Below are positions 1 to 7,519 of a stretch of DNA of 33,543 nucleotides, one piece after another; the first letter of the stretch is position 1, and each line of letters starts with the position of its first letter. Source of the DNA: Clostridium_AM sp964554365 (GTDB taxonomy: Bacteria > Bacillota > Clostridia > Clostridiales > Clostridiaceae); assembly GCA_964554365.1 (NCBI GenBank), contig CAZKOJ010000026.1, positions 1-33,543 on the forward strand, written 5' to 3'. The notes beneath the pieces were generated by a model. That model saw only the letters and a program-made list of their open reading frames with translations. It was not told the DNA's origin and ran no database searches. The position numbers and the translations under genes are program-made.

Positions 1-480
1 AGAATTTGGAGAGAAGTTACAACTAAGGTGTGGGAGGATTATAAAGATGTAGAATTAAATTATATGTATGTGGATAATGCAGCTATGCAGCTTATTCGTG
101 ATCCTAAACAGTTTGATACCATTGTCACTGAAAATATGTTTGGGGACATTTTAAGTGATGAGGCATCTATGCTTACAGGTTCTTTAGGTATGCTTCCTTC
201 AGCAAGTCTTGGACAAGGAAAAGTTGGTATTTACGAACCCATTCATGGTTCAGCTCCAGATATTGCAGGAGAGGATAAAGCAAATCCTATTGGAACTATT
301 ATGAGCATTGCTATGATGTTTAGATATAGCTTCAACATGGAAGAAGCAGCAAAAGATATAGAAAATACTGTTTCAAAAGTATTAGATAAAAATTATCGTA
401 CTTTAGATATTATGAAACAGGGAAAAATATTAGTAGGAACAGAAAAAATGGGAGATCTTATAACAGAAGAAATTCAGTAA
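1..480 (+). CDS. leuB: 3-isopropylmalate dehydrogenase, C-terminal part (5' end cut by window)
   Basis: This is the C-terminal 159 residues of the NAD-dependent enzyme that oxidises and decarboxylates 3-isopropylmalate in leucine synthesis. The frame is open from the first base of the window, so the gene begins upstream. Recognisable family blocks are the TENMFGDILSDEAS segment, which carries substrate and metal-binding aspartates, and YEPIHGSAPDIAG, the NAD-binding loop shared by isopropylmalate and isocitrate dehydrogenases. The usual length is about 355 residues, so roughly 55% is missing. It lies 105 bases upstream of ilvB on the same strand, which fits a leu-ilv operon. The choice of LeuB over an isocitrate or tartrate dehydrogenase rests on the motif context and the ilvB-ilvN neighbours. 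Confidence 0.93.
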   Translation, partial: RIWREVTTKVWEDYKDVELNYMYVDNAAMQLIRDPKQFDTIVTENMFGDILSDEASMLTGSLGMLPSASLGQGKVGIYEPIHGSAPDIAGEDKANPIGTIMSIAMMFRYSFNMEEAAKDIENTVSKVLDKNYRTLDIMKQGKILVGTEKMGDLITEEIQ

Positions 481-500
481 AATAGGTATTTAATGGATTA

Positions 501-540
501 ATGAAAAGGGGGTTTTTCATATAACTTGGGGAATTTCCCC
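501..540. repeat. Two small palindromes between leuB and ilvB
   Basis: Bases 501-520 form an inverted repeat (ATGAAAA, then a G-rich centre, then TTTTCAT). Bases 528-540 form the 13-base palindrome GGGGAATTTCCCC. Neither is followed by a T run, so neither is a convincing terminator. They could be an RNA processing or stability element or a protein site between leuB and ilvB. I saw no T-box consensus here. The function is not known. Confidence 0.35.
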
Positions 541-585
541 TGTACCTTAAGTATTAATAGATGGATAAATAAGGGGGTAACTTAA

Positions 586-2196
586 ATGAAAGCGGCAGAG
601 GCCATAATTCAATGTTTAATAGAGGAAAATGTAAAAACTGTATTTGGATATCCAGGGGCTACAGTAGTAGCTCTCTATGAGGCTTTAAGAAAATCAGAGG
701 TTGAACATATATTGGTTAGACATGAACAAGCTGCAGGACATAGTGCCAGCGGATTTGCAAGAACTACAGGTACCACAGGAGTTTGTATTGTAACTTCTGG
801 TCCGGGTGCCACAAATATTATAACTTCAATTGCTACAGCTTATATGGATTCTATTCCCATAGTTATTATTACGGGACAAGTTAAATCTAATTTAATTGGT
901 AAGGATGTTTTCCAGGAAGCAGATATTACAGGAGCTGTAGAATCTTTTACAAAGCATAATTATTTAGTAAAAAATGCTGAAGATATTCCGCGTATTATAA
1001 AAGAAGCTTTTTTTATAGCTGGCACTGGAAGACCGGGACCTGTACTAATTGATATACCATCAGATATTCAAGAACAGCATATAGATTTTAAATATCCAGA
1101 GGAAGTAAATATTAGAGGCTATAAGCCTACATTTATTGGACATAAAGGACAAATAAAAAAGGCATTAGAAAAGATTAAAAATAGTAAACAACCTCTTATC
1201 TGTACTGGAGGGGGAATTGGATGTGCTAATGCGGAAAAGCAGCTAATGGAATTTGTAAAAAAATCCAGAATTCCTATTGTACATACATTAATGGGGAAAG
1301 ATTGTGTACAGGGAGATAATCCTTATTACATAGGGCTTATTGGATCTCATGGTTTTAATTATGCAAATAAAACTGTAGCTAAGGCGGATGTTTTGATACT
1401 TATTGGTACTAGAATTGCAGATAGAGCTACAGCAGGAGCTAAATATTTTGGGAAAGATGCAGAAATTATTCATATTGATATTGATCCAGCGGAAATAGGA
1501 AAAAACCTGGGAATCAATATTCCTGTAGTTGGAGATTGTAAAAACATATTAGAAGAATTAATTAAAGGTATAGAACCTTTGGAAACGAAGCAGTGGATTA
1601 ATGAAATAAGAAGCTGGCAAAAAGAAAAAAACAATTTAGAGAAATTTAAAGACAAAGTGAATCCTAAATATTGTTTAAAGGTAGTATCGGAAATGGTAGA
1701 AGAAGATGCTATCATCACTGCAGATGTAGGACAAAATCAAATTTGGTGTGCTAGAAATTTTATCATAAAAGGTAAAAGAAGATTTTTAACTTCTGGAGGA
1801 CTTGGAACTATGGGTTATTCCCTTCCAGCAGCAGTAGGTGTAAAAATAGCCCAGCCGAGTAGAAGAGTAGTATCTGTTATGGGAGATGGCTCATTTCAAA
1901 TGAGTATGTTTGAACTTGGAACCATGGCTCAAAATAATATAAATATAATAATAATAATATTTAACAATTCAGGGCTTGGAATGGTTAGAGAAATACAAAA
2001 TACAACTTATGAAGAGAATTATGGTGTTGCTTTAAATTGCAACCCAGATTTTGTAAAAATAGCGGAGGCTTATGGATTTATGGGTAAAAAGGTTAATTCT
2101 AATAAAGAATTTGAAGAAGTTTTTAAAGAGGCTATGAAATCCAGCAGGACTTTTGTAATAGAATGTGAAGTTGATCCATTAGAAAGTACTTTATAA
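586..2196 (+). CDS. ilvB: Acetolactate synthase, large (catalytic) subunit
   Basis: This thiamine diphosphate enzyme condenses two pyruvates to acetolactate, or pyruvate and 2-oxobutyrate to acetohydroxybutyrate, at the start of valine, leucine and isoleucine synthesis. The N-terminal PYR domain has the catalytic glutamate in VRHEQAAGHSASGFAR (about residue 47). The C-terminal PP domain has the GDGSFQMS...FNNSGLG thiamine diphosphate and magnesium motif near residues 433-465. The central domain would bind FAD by family analogy. At 536 residues it is slightly shorter than the common 550-570. A GGGGG-type ribosome site precedes the ATG. The regulatory subunit follows 9 bases later, which marks this as the anabolic enzyme and not catabolic AlsS. 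Confidence 0.94.
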   Translation: MKAAEAIIQCLIEENVKTVFGYPGATVVALYEALRKSEVEHILVRHEQAAGHSASGFARTTGTTGVCIVTSGPGATNIITSIATAYMDSIPIVIITGQVKSNLIGKDVFQEADITGAVESFTKHNYLVKNAEDIPRIIKEAFFIAGTGRPGPVLIDIPSDIQEQHIDFKYPEEVNIRGYKPTFIGHKGQIKKALEKIKNSKQPLICTGGGIGCANAEKQLMEFVKKSRIPIVHTLMGKDCVQGDNPYYIGLIGSHGFNYANKTVAKADVLILIGTRIADRATAGAKYFGKDAEIIHIDIDPAEIGKNLGINIPVVGDCKNILEELIKGIEPLETKQWINEIRSWQKEKNNLEKFKDKVNPKYCLKVVSEMVEEDAIITADVGQNQIWCARNFIIKGKRRFLTSGGLGTMGYSLPAAVGVKIAQPSRRVVSVMGDGSFQMSMFELGTMAQNNINIIIIIFNNSGLGMVREIQNTTYEENYGVALNCNPDFVKIAEAYGFMGKKVNSNKEFEEVFKEAMKSSRTFVIECEVDPLESTL

Positions 2197-2205
2197 AAGG
2201 GGGAG

Positions 2206-2724
2206 ATGATTATTAATAAGTATGTATTATCAGTATTAGTAGAAAATCATTCAGGAGTTTTAAGTAAAATTTCAGGGCTATTTAGCAGAAGAGGGTACAA
2301 TATTCATAGCTTAACTGTTGGTGTTACAGAAGATCCTGAAATATCTCGTATGACCATTGTTATTTTAGGTGATCAGTATATGTTAGAACAAATTAACAAA
2401 CAGTTGAATAAACTTGTAGAAGTTATAAAAGTAGTAGAATTAGATGTTAATAAATCTGTTTATAGAGAACTGGCTTTAGTAAAAGTAATTTCAGATATAA
2501 ACACTAAATCTTCTATTACTGAAACAGTTAATATATTTAGATCTAATATTATAGATTTAAATAATAAAATAATGACTATTGAAATAACTGGAGATGAAGA
2601 AAAAATATCGGCTTTTATAAAGCTCATGAAACCTTATGGTATTAAAGAAATTGTGCGAACAGGAATAACTTCTCTTGAAAGAGGGTGTAAATCTATAGAA
2701 GGGATTGAAGGCAAATTTGTATAA
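2206..2724 (+). CDS. ilvN: Acetolactate synthase, small (regulatory) subunit
   Basis: This is the ACT-domain regulatory subunit that activates IlvB and confers feedback inhibition by branched-chain amino acids. The ACT domain is at residues 5-80, beginning YVLSVLVENHSGVLSKISGLF and including the RRGYNIHSLTVG segment. A second ferredoxin-like C-terminal domain follows. Its 172 residues match the usual 160-175. The start is tight: the G-rich ribosome site at 2199-2205 abuts the ATG, leaving only a few bases after the AGGGGG core. Translation may be coupled to ilvB, whose stop lies 9 bases upstream. The stop codon lies inside the downstream terminator hairpin. Confidence 0.93.
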   Translation: MIINKYVLSVLVENHSGVLSKISGLFSRRGYNIHSLTVGVTEDPEISRMTIVILGDQYMLEQINKQLNKLVEVIKVVELDVNKSVYRELALVKVISDINTKSSITETVNIFRSNIIDLNNKIMTIEITGDEEKISAFIKLMKPYGIKEIVRTGITSLERGCKSIEGIEGKFV

Positions 2725-2742
2725 AATCAAATTGCCTTTTTT
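2708..2742 (+). terminator. Intrinsic terminator of the leu-ilv operon
   Basis: Stem 2708-2719 (AAGGCAAATTTG) pairs with 2728-2738 (CAAATTGCCTT) with one bulged base, and T2737-2742 follows. The 5' arm overlaps the last codons and stop of ilvN. Confidence 0.75.
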
Positions 2743-2817
2743 AGTACACTTTTAATTCATTATAAATACAAATATTCATCTAAAAATCATGGAAACATAT
2801 ACATATAATTGTTTTTG

Positions 2818-2846
2818 TTGCATCATTAGTAAATACATGTTATTAT
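2818..2846 (+). promoter_or_regulatory. Sigma-A type promoter of the lipoprotein gene
   Basis: TTGCAT at 2818-2823 and TATTAT at 2841-2846 are separated by exactly 17 bases, just upstream of the lipoprotein gene and after the ilvN terminator. Confidence 0.55.
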
Positions 2847-2882
2847 TTTATAGTCAAATTTATATTAGAGGGGGACAATTAT

Positions 2883-3476
2883 ATGAAAAAAGGTATACAA
2901 CAAATTCTTAGCATTTCTTTACTTACATTAGCATTAACAACAGCAGTTGGATGTGGGGCTAAAACAACTAATGCTACAAAAACACCTGCTAAAACAGAAA
3001 AAGCTCAAGAGGTAAAGACAAAAGATTTTAAAAGTCCAGATGGTAAACTACAAATAACAATACCAGAAAATTGGAAACAGCTAGATGAACTTAAGCAAAT
3101 TAATGATAAAGTTTCTGTAGCAGTAGGAAATAAACCAAATGAAGAATATGCAACAGTAATTTCTGAATCTAAAGAAAATTTTTCTAAAGATATGTCATTA
3201 AATCAGTATTATGATATAATATCAAAACAATTAAAAAAGCAAATAACTAATGCTGAAATTTCAGATGTTAAAGATTCAGAAATAAATGGATGCAAAGCTA
3301 AAACTTTTAAAATTAAAGGTGAGGTGCAAAATATTAAAGTATCTTACATATATGGAATAATAGAGTCACCAAATTCTTATAATCAAGTAGTTACGTGGAC
3401 TTTAACAACTAAATTTGATAAGAATAAAGATCAGTTAACAAAGGTTATTGAATCTTTTAAAGAACTTTCAAAATAA
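2883..3476 (+). CDS. Secreted lipoprotein, PsbP/DcrB-like
   Basis: This is a 197-residue exported lipoprotein of unknown role. Residues 1-24 are a type II signal peptide: a short KK positive region, a hydrophobic stretch, and the lipobox LTTAVGC with the acylated cysteine at 24. A Thr/Ala/Lys-rich linker (25-50) follows, then a compact domain that opens FKSPDGKLQITIPENWKQ. The opening strand pattern and length resemble the PsbP/DcrB fold found in many Gram-positive lipoproteins; I infer this from pattern, not from a search. It has its own promoter and a strong AGAGGGGG ribosome site. It stands alone between the ilv terminator and the blaI promoter, so context does not suggest a partner. Confidence 0.8.
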   Translation: MKKGIQQILSISLLTLALTTAVGCGAKTTNATKTPAKTEKAQEVKTKDFKSPDGKLQITIPENWKQLDELKQINDKVSVAVGNKPNEEYATVISESKENFSKDMSLNQYYDIISKQLKKQITNAEISDVKDSEINGCKAKTFKIKGEVQNIKVSYIYGIIESPNSYNQVVTWTLTTKFDKNKDQLTKVIESFKELSK

Positions 3477-3521
3477 TTAATTGTAATTATTTAACTGTTA
3501 ATAAACAAAGTTCTTAGTTTC

Positions 3522-3544
3522 AGGTGTGGTTTTGGACCACATCT
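3522..3544 (+). terminator. Hairpin downstream of the lipoprotein gene
   Basis: AGGTGTGGT (3522-3530) pairs with ACCACATCT (3536-3544) with one G-U pair and a 5-base loop. No T run follows, so it may only stabilise the mRNA end. The stronger hairpin at 3571-3617 lies just downstream. Confidence 0.4.
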
Positions 3545-3570
3545 AAAGCTTATACATGGGATAAATAGAG

Positions 3571-3620
3571 GGGACTGCAACTAAATTTGTGTAAAAAACA
3601 AATTTAGTTGCAGTCCCTTT
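3571..3620. terminator. Perfect 20-bp inverted repeat, probable terminator
   Basis: Arms 3571-3590 and 3598-3617 are perfectly complementary over 20 bp around the 7-base loop GTAAAAA, and TTT follows. The stem is unusually long for a terminator and the T run is short. It sits between the lipoprotein gene and the blaI promoter and probably insulates them. Confidence 0.6.
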
Positions 3621-3687
3621 AACTGTATTGAAATTAACTAAAATATACCACAATAAAAATCATTTTAACAGTATTGTAAAAATATAG

Positions 3688-3740
3688 TTGACAAGTCAAG
3701 ACTACAAGTGTAGTATAATATTAAAGACTACAGATGTAGT
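3688..3740 (+). promoter_or_regulatory. blaI promoter with two BlaI/MecI-type operator dyads
   Basis: TTGACA at 3688-3693 is a consensus -35 box. TAGTAT (3711-3716, 17-base spacing) or TATAAT (3714-3719) is the -10. Two near-identical dyads, ACTACAAGTGTAGT at 3701-3714 and ACTACAGATGTAGT at 3727-3740, have 26-base centre spacing. Both contain TACAnnTGTA, the core bound by BlaI/MecI repressors. The first lies between the -35 and -10, the second downstream of the -10, so BlaI very likely represses its own operon. Confidence 0.75.
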
Positions 3741-3759
3741 ACGAAAGGAGGGAAAAATA

Positions 3760-4134
3760 TTGAAAGAAATGCCTAAAATATCAGATTCAGAGTGGGAGGT
3801 AATGAAAGTCTTGTGGAAAAGGTATCCACTTACTTCCAGCGAGATAATTGAAACTTTAAAAGGATATATTTCTTGGAATCCAAAGACTATTCATACACTT
3901 ATTAGCAGATTGGTAAATAAAAATGCCATTGAGGTAAAAAAAGATGAACCTTTTTATTTATATTCTCCTGTAGTAACTGAAGAAGAGTGCAGAAGAGTAG
4001 AAACAAAATCTTTTATCAAAAAGGTTTATGATGGTTCAGTTCATTTATTAATTTCTAATTTTTTAAAGAATGAAAAATTGTCAGACCAAGAAATAGAAGA
4101 ATTAAAACACATACTAGATGAAAAAAAGAAGTAG
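3760..4134 (+). CDS. blaI: BlaI/MecI-family transcriptional repressor
   Basis: This winged-helix repressor of about 124 residues in this family binds TACAnnTGTA dyads as a dimer and is inactivated by cleavage after signalling from a BlaR1/MecR1-type membrane protease. The N-terminal domain has the family pattern ISDSEWEVMKVLW and NPKTIHTLISRL (recognition helix). The C-terminal helices (after about residue 80) dimerise. I place the start at TTG 3760, seven bases after AGGAGGG (3746-3752). An earlier in-frame TTG at 3688 is the -35 box itself and would add 24 residues foreign to the family. The M56 peptidase partner follows 16 bases later. The usual target, a beta-lactamase gene, is not present in this window. 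Confidence 0.88.
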   Translation: MKEMPKISDSEWEVMKVLWKRYPLTSSEIIETLKGYISWNPKTIHTLISRLVNKNAIEVKKDEPFYLYSPVVTEEECRRVETKSFIKKVYDGSVHLLISNFLKNEKLSDQEIEELKHILDEKKK

Positions 4135-4150
4135 AGGGAGGTGATTTTAT

Positions 4151-5989
4151 ATGGAGCTTTCTTCTGTATTTAAAATGATCATTCTATCATCAGCCGTGGC
4201 CAGTATAGTGGCAATTGTAATTTTCATTATAAAAGGTTTATTTAAGAATAAGCTTAATGCTACTTGGCAGTACTATATATGGTTTTTGCTTATTATAAGA
4301 TTAATCATACCTAGTGGATTTGAAACTCCCTTAAGCAAGTTTAATATGTTTGCGCTTACTCCTGAAAGAGTTCAAGTTTCTAAAAATTTATCTCAAAATA
4401 CTAATAATAATGTAGAAAATGATGTTAAGAACAATAATAAAGTTTCAAAATCCAAATTAGAAGAAAAAAGCAATTTGAAAGAAACAAAAGCTAAAGACTT
4501 TGATTACTATTTTAATTTAGCAAGTATAGTATGGGCAGTAGGTGCTGCTTTTGCTGCACTTATTATATTATCCATAAATGGGGTGCTTTTCTTTAGAGTA
4601 AATAAGCAGCCAGTTTGTAAAGACACAGATACAATTAAAGTATTTGAAAAGTGTAAATCTATTATGAATATTTCTCAGTTTATACCAATTGTTTATGACA
4701 GATATATAAATACACCATCACTTTTTGGAGCTATTAAGCCTAAAATTTTAATTAACCCAGATTTAATATATAAGCTTTCTTTTGAAGAAAAAAAGTATAT
4801 TTTTTTACATGAACTTTCGCATTTTAAGAGAAAAGATATTTTTATAAGCTGGATAATGTTATCTCTTGGAATACTTAACTGGTTTAACCCTATAATATGG
4901 TTTGCCTTTCATAGAATGTGGGAAGACTCTGAAGTAGCTTGTGATGCATATGCACTATCTTATTTAGAAAAAGAAGAACAAAAGGAATATGGAAAAACAA
5001 TTATTGATTTAGTAAAATTTATTTCAGATATTAAATGGGTTCCTGGAGCTATAGGAATAGTTAGTAATAAATCAAATATAAGGAGAAGGATAATTATGAT
5101 AAAGAATTTTAAAAAAAGTCCACGTAAATGGATAGCAGTACCAGTTTGTGTTTTGGTAGCTGTAGGTATGATTGGTATAACTAATTCACCTACTAAAGCT
5201 ACAACTTTAAAAAATGGAGGAGAATTATTAGAAACAAAACAAAGCAGCATAAATTATGTAAATATAGCCAAAGGTTTTTTACCTAAAAACTCACAGATTG
5301 TAACTCCAAGTAACACAAAAGAAGCAGAGAATGTTCTATTAAAAGATTTAGATAATGATGGTAGAAGTGAGATTATAACTGCTTATAAATCATCTGGAGA
5401 TGATGAGAAAGTAAATGTAATAGTTCTAAAAAAATTAGGGAAAAATTGGACTAAAGTTTTAGATGAACCTGGAGAAGGCTATAAAATAGACTCAGTTTTA
5501 ACTGCAGATATAAATGGAGATGGAAAAGACGAAGTACTTTTGAGCAGAAAAGTTGGAGGAACTTTAGCACAGCTTTCTGTATATAAGTGGAATAACAATT
5601 TATTAAATAAAGTTTCAGATGAAGATATACCATATTCTAAGTTAGATGTAGTAAATGTTCCTGGAAAAAGTATAAAAGCCATAGCTACATGGACACATGA
5701 TACTGGAGATGCGTATATAGTTGATGTGCTTAAATGGAATGGAAAAGCGTTTGCTTCAGCAGAAAATCTTTATGGTGATTACTTTAAACAGTCAGTGGTG
5801 CCTTACTATGAGCAAAAGGTAAAAGAAATGCCTGAAGCTGGATTCTATTGGTACTATTTGGGAGATGCACAGATAAATTCTGGGGATAAAAAAACAGCAC
5901 TGGAATCCATAGAAAAAGGTTTGAATTTAAATAAAGATTACCCTTCAAAAGAAGATTTTAATAAACTTAAAGAAAAAGCTTCCAAATAG
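4151..5989 (+). CDS. BlaR1/MecR1-like M56 membrane peptidase with C-terminal FG-GAP-like repeats
   Basis: This is an integral membrane zinc metalloprotease that, by family analogy, senses an extracellular signal and causes loss of BlaI repression. Hydrophobic helices lie near residues 10-27, 38-52 and 125-148. HELSH at 220-224 is the HExxH zinc motif, with EDSEVACDAYAL (about 255-270) carrying the third-ligand region. Another helix lies near 325-345. The outside domain does not look like the penicillin-binding sensor of BlaR1: no SxxK, SxN or KTG pattern was seen. It has two calcium-loop-like motifs, DLDNDGRSEI (about 399) and DINGDGKDEV (about 453), like FG-GAP/VCBS beta-propeller repeats. 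It ends in a TPR-like segment (YYLGDAQINSGDKKTALESI). The 612-residue length fits this extra domain. The signal is therefore probably not a beta-lactam. Confidence 0.85.
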   Translation: MELSSVFKMIILSSAVASIVAIVIFIIKGLFKNKLNATWQYYIWFLLIIRLIIPSGFETPLSKFNMFALTPERVQVSKNLSQNTNNNVENDVKNNNKVSKSKLEEKSNLKETKAKDFDYYFNLASIVWAVGAAFAALIILSINGVLFFRVNKQPVCKDTDTIKVFEKCKSIMNISQFIPIVYDRYINTPSLFGAIKPKILINPDLIYKLSFEEKKYIFLHELSHFKRKDIFISWIMLSLGILNWFNPIIWFAFHRMWEDSEVACDAYALSYLEKEEQKEYGKTIIDLVKFISDIKWVPGAIGIVSNKSNIRRRIIMIKNFKKSPRKWIAVPVCVLVAVGMIGITNSPTKATTLKNGGELLETKQSSINYVNIAKGFLPKNSQIVTPSNTKEAENVLLKDLDNDGRSEIITAYKSSGDDEKVNVIVLKKLGKNWTKVLDEPGEGYKIDSVLTADINGDGKDEVLLSRKVGGTLAQLSVYKWNNNLLNKVSDEDIPYSKLDVVNVPGKSIKAIATWTHDTGDAYIVDVLKWNGKAFASAENLYGDYFKQSVVPYYEQKVKEMPEAGFYWYYLGDAQINSGDKKTALESIEKGLNLNKDYPSKEDFNKLKEKASK

Positions 5990-6030
5990 TAGTATAATAA
6001 TGAATGTAGATTAATGAAATTATTGAATTC

Positions 6031-6073
6031 AGATGGGATTTTATCTATGATTTTAGGGTAAATTATCCCATCT
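6031..6073 (+). terminator. Hairpin between the M56 peptidase and VanW genes
   Basis: AGATGGGAT (6031-6039) pairs with ATCCCATCT (6065-6073) across a 25-base loop. No T run follows, so it may be a weak terminator, a leader element, or a partial block inside one transcript. Confidence 0.35.
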
Positions 6074-6112
6074 CAATTAAGTTTCAGTTTATAGGAGGAT
6101 TTATAATAGTAA

Positions 6113-7417
6113 ATGTTAGAAACTAGAGGAAATAAGGAAAAAATAACAAAGAAACTGAAATTAAAGGTTAATAAAAAGAAAATGGCAAGAGCTTTATGCA
6201 TATTGACTTTATTAATTTATATTATACATATGTTATGGGTACATTTTTTAGTTAGCAAATATGATAAACTTATATATCCAAGAGTTAAAGTAGAAGGTAT
6301 AAAATTAAATGGAAAAACTAAAGAAGAAGCTGTAAACACTTTAAAACGCAGCTATGTAAATGAAATACTCAAGAAAAATATAGTAATTAAAATTGAAGAT
6401 AAGGTGTATACAATAAACTATTCAAAGCTGAATATAAATTATAATATAGATGACACTGTAAAGGATGCTTTTAAGTATGGAAAAGATAAAGGCACTTATG
6501 ATAAATACAAAACTATAAGAAGTGGTAAAGAAAAGCAGTTTAGTTTAAAGTATAACTATGATAAAAAAGAAATTCAAGAGACCATAACAAAAATTCAGCA
6601 GCAATTTGATAAGAAACCAGTAGATGCCAGTATAACTAAAGATAAAGATGAGTTTAAAATTTCTGCAGAAAAAGAAGGACAAGCATTTGATAAGGATAAG
6701 CTTATTAAGGATATCGATGAAGGAATTAGTAATAAAGCTATTAAAGATGTGTCAGTTTATGGTCAAATAAAAAAAGTAGAGCCTAAAATGAAAAAGTCAG
6801 ATCTAGAAAAAATTGATACAAAGATCTCTAGCTCTACCACTAATTTTGCATCTTCTCAAGAGAACAGAGTTAATAATATTAATGTGGCTGCAAAAGTTTT
6901 AAATGGAATTACTGTAATGCCAAAGGAAAGCTTTAGTTTCAATAAAGCAGTAGGAGAGAGAACAGAAAAAAGAGGATATAAAGCTGCTCCAATTATTGTA
7001 GGAGATAAGCTAGAATCAGGATTAGGTGGAGGTGTATGTCAGGTATCAACCACTCTTCATAATGTGGTGGTAAGAGCAGGGATAATACCTACAGAAAGAG
7101 ATCATCACAGTATGCCTGTTAGCTATGTAGGTCTTGGCATGGATGCAACTGTAGACTATGGAAGTATAGATTATAAATTTAAAAATACACTAGACTATCC
7201 TATATATGTAGAATGTTTAATAAAGGATAAGGACTTAATATTTAATATTTATTCTAATTCTAACTTGACTAAAAAAACTTATGACCTTGTAAATAATGTT
7301 AAAACAGCAAGTAAAGGTGGTAAAACAGTATGTACAGCAAAAGCTTATAAAGTTACTTGTGCAAATGGAAAAGAAATTTCAAGGGAAGAAATAAATAGTG
7401 ATAGTTATAATAAGTAA
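6113..7417 (+). CDS. VanW-family membrane-anchored envelope protein
   Basis: This 434-residue protein of the VanW family is a cell-envelope protein group named after a gene in some vancomycin-resistance clusters; its biochemical role is not established. A Lys-rich cytoplasmic start is followed by one membrane helix (about 25-50). Residues 55-235 look like the peptidoglycan-binding domain often placed before VanW. The VanW core is at about 240-385, with FSFNKAVGERT, GGGVCQVSTTLHN and the HHSMPVSYV segment. The tail (about 390-434) resembles a shortened G5-like strand region. The ATG at 6113 is preceded by an in-frame stop, and AGGAGG (6093-6098) lies 14 bases upstream, which is long. A later ATG at 6183 is possible but has no better ribosome site. 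It is probably unrelated to vancomycin resistance here. Confidence 0.85.
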   Translation: MLETRGNKEKITKKLKLKVNKKKMARALCILTLLIYIIHMLWVHFLVSKYDKLIYPRVKVEGIKLNGKTKEEAVNTLKRSYVNEILKKNIVIKIEDKVYTINYSKLNINYNIDDTVKDAFKYGKDKGTYDKYKTIRSGKEKQFSLKYNYDKKEIQETITKIQQQFDKKPVDASITKDKDEFKISAEKEGQAFDKDKLIKDIDEGISNKAIKDVSVYGQIKKVEPKMKKSDLEKIDTKISSSTTNFASSQENRVNNINVAAKVLNGITVMPKESFSFNKAVGERTEKRGYKAAPIIVGDKLESGLGGGVCQVSTTLHNVVVRAGIIPTERDHHSMPVSYVGLGMDATVDYGSIDYKFKNTLDYPIYVECLIKDKDLIFNIYSNSNLTKKTYDLVNNVKTASKGGKTVCTAKAYKVTCANGKEISREEINSDSYNK

Positions 7418-7427
7418 ACTTAAAAGG

Positions 7428-7475
7428 AGCCCTGTTTAGTTATGATTTTTAATAAACTAAACAGGGCTTTCCTTC
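7428..7475. terminator. Terminator between convergent genes
   Basis: A 14-bp perfect stem, 7428-7441 (AGCCCTGTTTAGTT) with 7455-7468, is followed on the + strand by TTCCTTCT. It lies between the VanW gene (+) and the propeller gene (-) and may serve both. Confidence 0.7.
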
Positions 7476-7519
7476 TGAAATTCAATATTACGATGAAAAA
7501 TATTTTTTATACAAATAAG

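Noticed and set aside
481..585. Attenuator between leuB and ilvB
   Set aside because: The palindromes lack a T run and no leader peptide or T-box was seen, so I list them only as unexplained palindromes.
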